NCBI GenBank assembly: GCA_047974625.1
Contig: JBKECK010000004.1
Location: 1 to 64,000 of the forward strand
Reading direction: 5' to 3'
DNA from: CADEDH01 sp047974625
GTDB lineage: Bacteria > Actinomycetota > Acidimicrobiia > Acidimicrobiales > SZUA-35
DNA length: 64,000 bases
Shown: one piece after another, positions 26,481 through 34,226 of the stretch
How positions within the stretch are numbered: the first letter of the stretch is position 1
How the letters are laid out: each line of letters starts with the position of its first letter
Program-made: the position numbers and the translations under genes
Notes under the pieces: model-generated
Seen by the model: only the letters and a program-made list of their open reading frames with translations
Database searches by the model: none
What the model was told of the DNA's origin: nothing

Positions 26481-27620
26481 ATGGAACATCTGGACCGGCG
26501 GACGACGCCGCCCGGGCCCCTCCGGGGTGCCCCGACGCGAGCCAGCCACAACAGGACACGGATCGGGAGACGGATCGGGGGTCGTACGCCGGTGATCGCC
26601 CTACTTGCGGCCGTACTACTGCTGGGGGCGACGGTCTCACCGGCGGACGCCCACCGCAGGCACTCCTCGGGGGTCAGGGTGATGTCGCAGAACCTGTACA
26701 TCGGCGCCGACCTCGCCCGCCTGCTGGTGGGCGATTCCCCGGCCGCCCTGCTGGCCACCATGGAGGCCAGCGAGGTGCCCGACCGCCTGGCCGAGGCGGC
26801 CCGGGCCATCGACGACGTCAACCCGGACCTGGTTGGCCTCCAGGAGGTCACCCAGCTCACCCTGCTCGACTCCACCGGCGCCGTGGTGCAACGGGTCGAC
26901 TTCCTCGACATCCTGCTGGCCGCCCTGTCGGCCCGGGGCGAGTCCTATGCGGTGGCCTCGCTCAGCGAGAACTCGGATGTGACCCTGCCCGTCGACGGCG
27001 CCGGCACCACCGCCCGGGTGCTCGACCGCGACGTGATCCTCTACCGCACGGGTACGACCCGGGTGTCCAACCCCGAGTCCGGCCACTACGACCTCAACTT
27101 CCAGGTCGACCTGGGCGTGCCGGTGAGCTTCACCCGGGGCTGGACCTCGGTGGACGCCTCGGTGGGGCGGACGTCGTTCCGGTTCGTGAACACCCACCTC
27201 GAGGTGGAGGACGTGTCGTGCCTGGGACCCGAGGGCATGGTCGTGTGCCAGGAGGCCCAGGCCGTCCAGCTCCGCGACCAGCTGGCCGCCGTCGGGGGCC
27301 CGACCATCCTGGTGGGCGACTTCAACGCCGTCCCCGGCACCCCCGCCTACCGGACGATCGTCGACGCCGGCTACCGGGACACCTGGACGATGTCACGCCA
27401 CTGGTCCGGCGATGACGGGGCCACCTGCTGCCAGGCCGAGGATCTCCTCAACCCGACCAGCCAGCTGACCCAGCGGATCGACCACGTGTTCATCTCCCAG
27501 CTCCGCGCCGAGCGCGTCTCCACCACCGTCGTCGGTGACGAGCCCGACCGTCGGACGCCGGGCGGACGCTGGTACTCCGACCATGGCGGTCCGGTGGCAC
27601 GACTGAGCGTGGACAGGTGA
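26481..27620 (+). CDS. Secreted endonuclease/exonuclease/phosphatase-fold protein
   Basis: The 379-residue protein carries an export signal (Arg-rich start, hydrophobic PVIALLAAVLLLGATVSPADA around residues 36-57). Its EEP fold includes the catalytic Glu in LVGLQEVTQL, Asn/His in RFVNTHLEVE, the DxN pair in ILVGDFNAVPGTPAY and the final SDH in WYSDHGGPVA. Members hydrolyse phosphodiesters, as in secreted DNases and sphingomyelinases, so an extracellular nuclease or phospholipase role is likely. Cysteine pairs (VSCLG..VVCQE, ATCCQAED) fit an exported protein. ATG 26481 follows GAGGCGG; the frame is open further upstream without coding character. Confidence 0.82.
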   Translation: MEHLDRRTTPPGPLRGAPTRASHNRTRIGRRIGGRTPVIALLAAVLLLGATVSPADAHRRHSSGVRVMSQNLYIGADLARLLVGDSPAALLATMEASEVPDRLAEAARAIDDVNPDLVGLQEVTQLTLLDSTGAVVQRVDFLDILLAALSARGESYAVASLSENSDVTLPVDGAGTTARVLDRDVILYRTGTTRVSNPESGHYDLNFQVDLGVPVSFTRGWTSVDASVGRTSFRFVNTHLEVEDVSCLGPEGMVVCQEAQAVQLRDQLAAVGGPTILVGDFNAVPGTPAYRTIVDAGYRDTWTMSRHWSGDDGATCCQAEDLLNPTSQLTQRIDHVFISQLRAERVSTTVVGDEPDRRTPGGRWYSDHGGPVARLSVDR

Positions 27621-27646
27621 CCCGCTGTATCGCGGCATGACCGGTG

Positions 27647-27679
27647 TGACGGTCCGGCCCCACCGGCCGGGCCGTCACG
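27647..27679. terminator. Hairpin between convergent genes
   Basis: Arms 27647-27660 and 27666-27679 pair over 14 bp with one mismatch around a 5-base loop (CCACC). It lies between the secreted EEP gene and phaZ and could serve both directions. No T-tract. Confidence 0.6.
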
Positions 27680-27698
27680 GCCACCCGTCCCCCCGGGA

Positions 27699-28580
27699 TC
27701 AGCCGTCGTCGAGGGTCGGGTCGTCGAGGAAGTCGAGCACCAGCCGGGCGGACCGCTCGGGGGTGGTGAACAAGAACAGATGCCCGCCCCCCTCCACGAT
27801 CTCGAGGCGGGCGTTGGGGTAACCGGAAGCCAGGATCCGGCCGTTGGCCACCGGGATGATGGGATCATCGGTGCCGGTCAGCACCAGGGTGGGCTGTCGG
27901 CACCGGCGCATCCAGGGCAGGCTCGTCCAGGTAGCGATGGCCATGAGCTGGTAGAGGTAGCCGAGCATGGAGGGCGCCCGGTTGGAACGGACGTAGGACT
28001 GTTCGGCTAGGACGTCAGGATGATCGAGGATATCGCCGCCGTAGAGGGCGGGGGCCACCCTCTCCAGGTAGGACGGCGAGTAGTAGCGCATCGGCGACAC
28101 CAGCAGGCTCAGGGCCGTCGGATTACCCAGCACCGCGGTGACTCCGGGCAGGGTGGCGGCCAGCACCAGGCGGCGGACCAGGCGGGGATGGCGTCGGGTC
28201 ATCTCCTGGGCCAGGGCCCCTCCCCAGGAGATGCCGAGCACGTCGACCTCCTCGTGGCCCAGGTCGGCCACCATCCTGGCCACTACCGAGGCCAGCTGGC
28301 GCATGGTCGGGGGCAGGATCGGGGTGGAGCTGGAGCCCACACCGGGGGCGTCGAAGGCGATGGTCTCCCGGTCGGCGATCTGCTGGCGGAACGGCCGGAA
28401 CAGCTCACCGGTGGCGCCGATGCCGTTGATCAGCAGCAGGGGCCGGCCGGCGCCGCGTTGTTCGACGGTGGCGTGGATCCGGTGGGGACCGACGTCGATG
28501 GTCTCGACCCGCAGGACGAGGCCGTCCTGGTCGCGGTTCCGGGCCGTCCAGGCGTCGTCGGGCGTCGGGTCCGGCTCCAC
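27699..28580 (-). CDS. phaZ: Intracellular poly(3-hydroxyalkanoate) depolymerase, PhaZ-like
   Basis: An alpha/beta hydrolase of about 293 residues resembling medium-chain PHA depolymerase. PLLLINGIGATGELFRPF is the oxyanion strand, FDAPGVGSSSTP follows, the nucleophile elbow is VLGISWGGALAQEM, YYSPSYLERVAPALYGG is a family block, and TGTDDPIIP and EGGGHLFLF supply Asp and His. It would release hydroxyacids from stored PHA. Its location directly after phaC on the same strand supports the assignment. The GTG at 28580 lies 75 bases after the phaC stop; the frame is open to 28778, overlapping phaC. No strong SD was found, so the start is uncertain. Confidence 0.82.
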   Translation of the reverse strand: MEPDPTPDDAWTARNRDQDGLVLRVETIDVGPHRIHATVEQRGAGRPLLLINGIGATGELFRPFRQQIADRETIAFDAPGVGSSSTPILPPTMRQLASVVARMVADLGHEEVDVLGISWGGALAQEMTRRHPRLVRRLVLAATLPGVTAVLGNPTALSLLVSPMRYYSPSYLERVAPALYGGDILDHPDVLAEQSYVRSNRAPSMLGYLYQLMAIATWTSLPWMRRCRQPTLVLTGTDDPIIPVANGRILASGYPNARLEIVEGGGHLFLFTTPERSARLVLDFLDDPTLDDG

Positions 28581-28654
28581 CGCGGGAACCGCGCCGACGT
28601 CGCCGGTCCGGTTCCCGCCCCGGCCGGCCGGCTCGTGCGTTCCACCGTGACGGG

Positions 28655-30712
28655 TCAGGCCAGGACGTAGGTCCCGGGCGCGGGCATCGTCGTGGGGTGG
28701 GCGTCGCTGCCGAGCTTCACGGGGGCGTCGGTGAGGGCGCCGCTGCGACTGCTCAGCCATGTCGACCAGTGTTCCCACCAGCTACCGGCGTTGGGATCCG
28801 CGTCCTCCAACCACTGGTCGGCGTCGATCGGATCCTCGTGGACCGCCTCGGGGTTGGTGTAGTAGGTGCCCTTCGGATTCCCGGGTGGGTTGACCAGGGC
28901 CTGGACGTGCCCCTGCGAGCTGAGCACGAACTCGGCTCGGCCCCCCAAGGCGTTGACTGTTGCGTAGCACGCCTTCCATGGCGTGATGTGATCTGTGACC
29001 GCACCGACGACAAAGGTATCGCACGTCACGTCCCCCAGGTCGAGTGGGGTGCCGAGGGCCACCTGGGCCCCGGGGGTCATGAGGGCGTTGCCGGCCGCCA
29101 GGGCGGTGAAGTCCTCGTGCAGGGCCGCGGGCAGGTTGGTGGCGTCCACGTTCCAGGCCAGCACGTCGAACGCCGGCGGGTTCCTACCCATCAGGTAGTT
29201 GTTGACCCAGTAGTTCCAGACCAGGTCGTTGGGCCGCATCCAGGCGAACAGGCGAGTGAGGTCGTCGCCCGGAAGCACCCCGTTGCGGCGGCTGGCCTGC
29301 ACCGAAGCGTCCATGGTGGGCCGGGACACGAACGATCCCATGGTCGAGGGGCTGTCCCAATCGAGCACGGTGACCACGAAGGTGGCGGCGTGGACCCGGT
29401 CGTCCCCGGTGGCGGCCAGGTGGCCGAGGAGGGCGGCCGAGGTGACACCCCCGGCGCACACGCCGGCCAGGTTCACGTCGGGTGACCCGGTGATCTCCCC
29501 GGCGGCCTCGATGGCCCCGAGGACGGCGCTCAGGTAGGTGTCGAGATCCCAGTCCCGTTCCTCGGGTCCGGGATTGCGCCAGCTCACCATGAACACCTGC
29601 TGGCCCCGGCCGACGAGGTACTCCACCAGGCTCCGTCCCGGGGCCAGGTCGAGTATGTAGTACTTGTTGATCTGGGGCGGCACGACCACGGTGGGGCGGG
29701 AGTAGACACGCCTGGTGGTCGGCCGGTACTGGATCAGCTCCAGGACCGGGTTGGAGAACACCACCTCCCCCGGGGTCACGGCCACCGTCTCGCCCAGGAC
29801 GAAGGGGCGGGTGTCCACCATCGAGGGTTGGCCGCCGTTGTGCTCGAGGTCGTGGACGGCGTGCCGTAGCCCGTCGGCCAGGCTCCGGCCGTTGGTGCGC
29901 ACCGCCTCCTTCAGGGCGGCCGGATTGCCCAACAGGGTGTTGGTGGGCGCCTGGGAGCTGGTCACCGAGTGGGCCAGGAACCGGGAGCGCAGCTTGGCCT
30001 TGGGGTCGAGGCCAAGATCCCCGATCAGGTCGTCGACACCCCGCTCGTAGGCCAGGTGGCTCTGGGCCATCCAGCGGTAGATCGGGCTAACCGTGAACCA
30101 CGGGTCGTTGAACCGGTGGTCCTTCCGGTCGGGGGCTACGTCGGCCAACCCGGCGTTGATCCTCAGCTGCTGACCGAACATCTGGCCCAGGTGCCGGGCG
30201 ATGACGGCAGGCTGTGTGACCAGGCTCTGGATCAACCGGGCTCCCGCCGTGGCCGCCTGGGACGGCGTCATGGCCATGGCGTTGAGGGGCAGCATCCCGT
30301 CGACCGCGTCGTCGAGGGCGGCGAGCTCGTCGGCGATGGCACTGGCCGCCTCCTGCACCGAGCGGGAGTGCCGCTGGTTCGGGCCGGGAACCGGCCGCGG
30401 TCCGACCGGGGTGGCCAGCTCCCCCTCGCCGGTCCGTTTCGACGGATGCTCCGAACCATCCGCACCCGGTCCGTCGTTGGTGGGTCCGACATGGGGAGGT
30501 CTTCCATCAGTGGATTCCCGACGGGGGGAGCCGGTGGGGGCCGGCCCCGCACCGTGCCGGCCGTTCTCGAGCCACTTCCTCCCAAGATTTGGACGCAATT
30601 CAACGGTGTCACCCTGATTCATCAGGGATTTTGAAAACGTTTTCTCAGAATTGTTTTCCGGTAAAGAGCGGTCTACCGGCGGGACAGCGGAATACTCGGT
30701 GTGGGAGGTCAT
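28655..30712 (-). CDS. phaC: Poly(3-hydroxyalkanoate) synthase PhaC, with long N-terminal extension
   Basis: PHA polymerase of 685 residues. The lipase-like box holds the catalytic cysteine (NLAGVCAGGVTSAALL), the Asp is in VGAVTDHITPW and the His in LSSQGHVQALVNPPGN. Other class I/II blocks are NKYYILDLAPGRSLVEYL, VSWRNPGPEERDWDLDTY, MRPNDLVWNYWVNNYL and FDVLAWNVDATNLP. Typical synthases are 560-600 residues; the extra ~100 residues at the N-terminus are polar and Pro/Gly/Arg-rich, probably disordered. ATG 30712 has GGAA 6 bases upstream. It polymerises 3-hydroxyacyl-CoA on granules. Transcribed divergently from a TetR gene, its likely regulator. Confidence 0.92.
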   Translation of the reverse strand: MTSHTEYSAVPPVDRSLPENNSEKTFSKSLMNQGDTVELRPNLGRKWLENGRHGAGPAPTGSPRRESTDGRPPHVGPTNDGPGADGSEHPSKRTGEGELATPVGPRPVPGPNQRHSRSVQEAASAIADELAALDDAVDGMLPLNAMAMTPSQAATAGARLIQSLVTQPAVIARHLGQMFGQQLRINAGLADVAPDRKDHRFNDPWFTVSPIYRWMAQSHLAYERGVDDLIGDLGLDPKAKLRSRFLAHSVTSSQAPTNTLLGNPAALKEAVRTNGRSLADGLRHAVHDLEHNGGQPSMVDTRPFVLGETVAVTPGEVVFSNPVLELIQYRPTTRRVYSRPTVVVPPQINKYYILDLAPGRSLVEYLVGRGQQVFMVSWRNPGPEERDWDLDTYLSAVLGAIEAAGEITGSPDVNLAGVCAGGVTSAALLGHLAATGDDRVHAATFVVTVLDWDSPSTMGSFVSRPTMDASVQASRRNGVLPGDDLTRLFAWMRPNDLVWNYWVNNYLMGRNPPAFDVLAWNVDATNLPAALHEDFTALAAGNALMTPGAQVALGTPLDLGDVTCDTFVVGAVTDHITPWKACYATVNALGGRAEFVLSSQGHVQALVNPPGNPKGTYYTNPEAVHEDPIDADQWLEDADPNAGSWWEHWSTWLSSRSGALTDAPVKLGSDAHPTTMPAPGTYVLA

Positions 30713-30715
30713 CAC

Positions 30716-30895
30716 TACTTCCGTGTGGAGCGGGCGGGTGCGTCAGCAGAGTCGGCAGAACGGGTTCCGGGCCGACGGATGAACCACGTTCGCGTTCTGT
30801 AACATCCAACCAATTTTGTAGGACAACGTCAATTAAGATTGCGTCGAGTGGTCAAATCTCACATTTAGATTGAACGTTCAACTAGAAGTACGACA
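30716..30895. promoter_or_regulatory. Divergent phaC / tetR control region with 12-bp palindrome
   Basis: This 180-base region is clearly richer in A/T than its surroundings. A perfect palindrome, TTGAACGTTCAA, lies at 30870-30881, 15 bases before the TetR start, within a broader imperfect dyad (TAGATTGAAC/GTTCAACTAG, 30866-30885). TetR proteins often bind such dyads and repress themselves and the divergent gene. Operator function is inferred from position and symmetry. Confidence 0.6.
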
Positions 30896-31543
30896 ATGAG
30901 TACTGGATACGAACGGAAGCGCGCCCAGACCCGGGAGCGACTGGTGGAGGCGGGTATGACGGTGCTCGCCGAAGGCGGCAGCCGGGCCGCGACGGTGGCC
31001 GAGTTGGCCGCCAGGGCCAGGGTTTCACCCGGCACCTTTTACAACCATTTCAAATCCATGGACCATGTGATCGCCGCCATCGCCGATCAGCTGGCCGAAC
31101 GGCTCCGCCTCGGTGCCGGCACCCTCACCGCGATCGAGTACGACCCGGCGGTCCGGCTCGGCCTCCACACCCAGCAACTCGTGGGCGTGGCCATCACCGA
31201 CCCGACGATGGCGGCCGCCTTCTTGACCCTCGACACCCTCGACGCCCAGCCGCCCCGCGGACAGGGCCGGGTCCAAACCCTCGTGGCCGCCGTCGTCGGC
31301 GAGGGGATCGAGCGGGGTCGGTTCGTCCCGGTCGACGTCGACACCGCCGTGGACGCGGTGGTGGGCGCCGTGGCCCAGTGGATGCGGTCGGCGTTGGCCC
31401 ACCGGCTCGACCCCGACCGCACCGTCGACCGTCTCCGTCTGGTGCTCTCCATCGTCGGCGTGGCCCCGGCCAGCATCGAGGCAACCATCGAACGGACCCT
31501 CCAGATCGACCAGGTCCGTCGGGCCACCGTGCTCTCGGCCTGA
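30896..31543 (+). CDS. TetR/AcrR family transcriptional regulator
   Basis: A 215-residue regulator. The N-terminal helix-turn-helix spans about residues 11-57: TRERLVEAGMTVLAEGGSRA, TVAELAARARVSPGTFYNHF, and KSMDHVIAAIADQLAERL. The C-terminal ligand-binding and dimerisation domain is helical and gives no ligand clue. Divergent from phaC across an A/T-rich region with a 12-bp palindrome, so control of PHA synthesis (perhaps responding to an acyl-CoA or lipid) is a reasonable inference. Confidence 0.9.
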   Translation: MSTGYERKRAQTRERLVEAGMTVLAEGGSRAATVAELAARARVSPGTFYNHFKSMDHVIAAIADQLAERLRLGAGTLTAIEYDPAVRLGLHTQQLVGVAITDPTMAAAFLTLDTLDAQPPRGQGRVQTLVAAVVGEGIERGRFVPVDVDTAVDAVVGAVAQWMRSALAHRLDPDRTVDRLRLVLSIVGVAPASIEATIERTLQIDQVRRATVLSA

Positions 31544-31561
31544 CCGGGCCGGCAGCCGGGC

Positions 31562-32441
31562 TCAGGTGGGGTGGGCGGCGGCCGGGGCGGCGACGGCGAC
31601 GGCGACGGCGACAGCGAACCCGGTTAGCTCCTCGACCAGCTCCAGCCGGTCGAGCCAGCGGTCCGGTAGGCCGGGCCGCCCGAGACGGGCGCCGAGGAGG
31701 CCACCGGCGATGGCCCGGACGACCCGGGAGATCGGGGCGATCGAGAGGAGGCCCCGTTGGTGTCGGCGTCGTCGCCCAGCATCACCACGGCGACCAGGCC
31801 GGACTCGGCGTCGGGGGCGGTCAGCATCGCACGGACGGCTACCGCCCCGGCCCACAGGACGTAGCCACCGGCCGGACCAGGCAGATCGCCGAAACGCAGC
31901 CCGGGGGTCGGCCGAGGCGGCAGCGAGGGCCGGGCCGACCTGGGTGGTGACCGCCGACCGGGCCGCCAGCCGTACCGCCTCGGCAGGTTCGCCGCCGCCC
32001 ACCAGAGCGGCCACCAGGTGACAGGAGACCACGCAGGCGTCGATGCAGACCGGGTGGGCGTGGGTGATAGCCGGCAGGGCCGCAGCCTCGTCCGCCCGCG
32101 CCTCAGGGGCGTCGAGGCGGGCCACGGCCACCGGGCGGATCCGCATGAGCGAGCCGTTGGCCTGGCTCCGTTCGCCCCGCCGCCCGGCCGGGTGGCGTCA
32201 CCGGTGCTCAGGTAGCGGCCCAGGGCGGAGGCGGTGGTGCCGCCGATGTCACGCGGGCCCGCCTCGTACCAGGCCACCATCCGCCGGGCACGGCGTCCAC
32301 CACCGGAGCGGCGAAACCCCGGTCGAGATAGCCGACGGCGACGGCCCAGGTCAGGTCGGTGTCGTCGGTCGGCCCGGCCGCCAGTCGAAGTGCCGTCGGG
32401 CGACGATGTAACGGAGACCGGCGGATAGCGGGCCCGGTCAC
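31562..32441 (-). pseudogene. Decayed ADP-ribosylglycohydrolase gene with about four frameshifts
   Basis: Conserved ADP-ribosylglycohydrolase blocks occur in the correct order but in alternating frames. PTDDTDLTWAVAVGYLDRGF ends near 32290; RMVAWYEAGPRDIGGTT, ALGRYLS is in the next frame; SQANGSLMRIRPVAVA, ITHAHPVC are in a third; GYVLWAGAVAVRAML, VVMLGDDADTNGA return to the second; and ISRVVRAIAGGLLGARLG is back in the third. The metal-binding residues (TDDTD, GDDADTN) are retained, so decay is by indels, all near G/C runs. The N-terminal ~60 residues usual before TDDT are missing. It would have removed ADP-ribose from macromolecules. Clustered frameshifts amid intact neighbours favour real decay, but local consensus errors remain possible. 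Confidence 0.8.
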
Positions 32442-32502
32442 GGACGGTCATCCCGCGGGTGCTAGCGAACCCGGGCGACCCGACCTACCGGGCCAGCACT
32501 AT

Positions 32503-32592
32503 TGGCGGAAGGTAAGGGATTCGAACCCTTGGTGACCCGGAGGCCACAACGGCTTTCGAGGCCGCCCCATTCGTCCGCTCTGGCAACCTTCC
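32503..32592 (-). tRNA. tRNA-Ser (CGA)
   Basis: Read on the minus strand, the 7-bp acceptor stem GGAAGGT (32592-32586) pairs with 32513-32507. The anticodon loop is CTCGAAA, anticodon CGA. A long variable arm typical of serine tRNAs is present, the T-loop is TTCGAAT, and the CCA end is encoded at 32505-32503. About 90 nucleotides. Confidence 0.95.
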
Positions 32593-32784
32593 GGTGACGA
32601 GACTAGCGGGCCAGCCGGCCGGGCGGGCGCGGGTTTCGGCCCGACCCCGACGACCCGGGGTTGACACCACAACCAGGTCCCACCCACCGACCCCGGGCTA
32701 GCTTCGGCTCCACGGCCGCGGCCCCGTCGCACCCGGGGGCCGACCGCGGCCGGTTCCCACCCACCGATCCCGGAGGTCCAACCC

Positions 32785-33576
32785 ATGACCGTCGTGCGTT
32801 ACGAGATGAGCGAGCACATCGCCACCATCACCCTGGACCGACCGGAGGCGCGCAACGCGATCAACGGCCAGGTGCGGGAGGAGCTCAACACGGCCTGGGC
32901 CCGGTTCCGGGACGACACCGACGCCTGGGCGGGCATCCTCACCGCCACCGGCGAGGTGTTCTGTGCCGGCGCCGACCTCAAGGACGGGGCCGGGTCGGTG
33001 GGCACGTTCGGCGGCACCTTCTGGGAGAAGCCCACCATCAACTCCTTCGAGAGCGGGATGGAGCTGTTCAAACCCACGATCGCCGCCGTCAACGGCCCCT
33101 GCATTGGCTACGGCCTCACCGGGGTCCTGTTCTGCGACTTCGTCATGGCCAGCGATCGGGCCACCTTCGCCTACCCGGAGGTGGCGATCGGGGTGCCCAC
33201 CATCGTCGGCGCCATCCGCCTCCCGGACCGGATCCGCTGGGCCGACGCCATGGAGCTGCTGCTCACCGGGCAGCCGATGCCGGCCGACCGGGCCGCCGAG
33301 GTGGGGCTGGTGTGGCGGGTCGTCGAACACGACCGCCTGGCCGACGAGGCCCGGGCCTGGGCCCGGACCCTCACCGGGGCCGCCCCCATCGCCCAACGGG
33401 CCACCCAGGAGGTGGCGTGGCGGAGCCGGTCCATGGGGTGGATCGAATCGGTGCGGTTCGGGGAGACCATGCGGAAGGTGGCCGGCGCCACCCCCGACGC
33501 CCGGGAGGGTCGGGCGTCGTGGGCGGAGAAGCGCCCGCCCGAATGGACCGGCGAGGAGGGCCCGGCGCCCCGCTGA
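32785..33576 (+). CDS. Enoyl-CoA hydratase/isomerase (crotonase) family protein
   Basis: A crotonase-fold protein of 263 residues. The N-terminal ATITLDRPEARNAINGQV and the oxyanion-hole segments (FCAGADLKDGAG, and AVNGPCIGYGLTGVLFCDFV) are clear. At the second catalytic position PEVAIGVPTIVGAIRLPDRI lacks the usual Glu of true hydratases (commonly near PExxxGxxP), so it may act as an isomerase, hydrolase or other crotonase rather than a beta-oxidation hydratase. Start ATG 32785, preceded by GGAGG 9 bases upstream. Confidence 0.85.
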   Translation: MTVVRYEMSEHIATITLDRPEARNAINGQVREELNTAWARFRDDTDAWAGILTATGEVFCAGADLKDGAGSVGTFGGTFWEKPTINSFESGMELFKPTIAAVNGPCIGYGLTGVLFCDFVMASDRATFAYPEVAIGVPTIVGAIRLPDRIRWADAMELLLTGQPMPADRAAEVGLVWRVVEHDRLADEARAWARTLTGAAPIAQRATQEVAWRSRSMGWIESVRFGETMRKVAGATPDAREGRASWAEKRPPEWTGEEGPAPR

Positions 33577-33697
33577 CCCACCGACCGGGCCCGGGCCCCG
33601 TCGACCAGTGCATCGGGCCGGAGGATGCCCTCCGCCTCCGGGCCGGGGGGCGCGCCGCGGGAATCCGCCAGCCGCCGTCAGCCGCACAGGCGGTCTG

Positions 33698-34189
33698 TCA
33701 GACCTCGCTCCGGTGGGCAGCGAAGAAGCCGGTGAGCAGGGCGGCGCAAGCCTCGGCCTCGACGCCGGCCGTGACCTCCACCGTGTGATTGAGGCGGGGG
33801 TCGTCACAGACGTTGTAGAGGCTCAGGCAGGCGCCGGCGGCCATGTCGGCGGCGCCGTAGACGAGGCGGTCGATCCGGGCCGCCACCAACGCCCCGCCAC
33901 ACATCATGCACGGTTCCAGGGTGCTGACCAGGGTGCAGCCGTCGAGACGCCACGAGCCGGAGGCCCGCGCCGCGTCGCGCAGGGCGAGCACCTCGGCGTG
34001 GGCGGTCGGGTCGTTGACCAGTTCCCGCTCGTTGTGGCGGCTGGCCAGGATGCGGCCGTCACGGACCACCAGGGCCCCCACCGGGACGTCGTCGTGGGCC
34101 AGCGCCAGCCGGGCTTCCGCCAGGGCCGCCGCCATCAGTTCGTTGTCGCTCCGCGTCGCTACCCGCGAGCTCCTGCCGTCGCCAGCCAT
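33698..34189 (-). CDS. tadA: tRNA-specific adenosine deaminase TadA
   Basis: Zinc-dependent deaminase that converts A34 to inosine in tRNA-Arg(ACG). The 163-residue protein has the catalytic NDPTAHAEVLALRDAA (HAE) and the zinc ligands in STLEPCMMCGGALV (PCxxC), plus DDVPVGALVVRDG. The N-terminal 15 residues are extra relative to the shortest bacterial TadA. It is next to, and convergent with, the enoyl-CoA hydratase gene. A free nucleoside or guanine deaminase is less likely because of the YGAADMAAGACLSLYN block. Confidence 0.9.
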   Translation of the reverse strand: MAGDGRSSRVATRSDNELMAAALAEARLALAHDDVPVGALVVRDGRILASRHNERELVNDPTAHAEVLALRDAARASGSWRLDGCTLVSTLEPCMMCGGALVAARIDRLVYGAADMAAGACLSLYNVCDDPRLNHTVEVTAGVEAEACAALLTGFFAAHRSEV

Positions 34190-34226
34190 AGGCCAGCCGT
34201 TCTACCACGGATGGGAGGGCGGCCGG

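Noticed and set aside
32461..32502. Attachment site in tRNA-Ser(CGA) next to the decayed ADP-ribosylglycohydrolase gene
   Set aside because: No duplicate of this tRNA's 3' end was found nearby and no integrase gene is adjacent.
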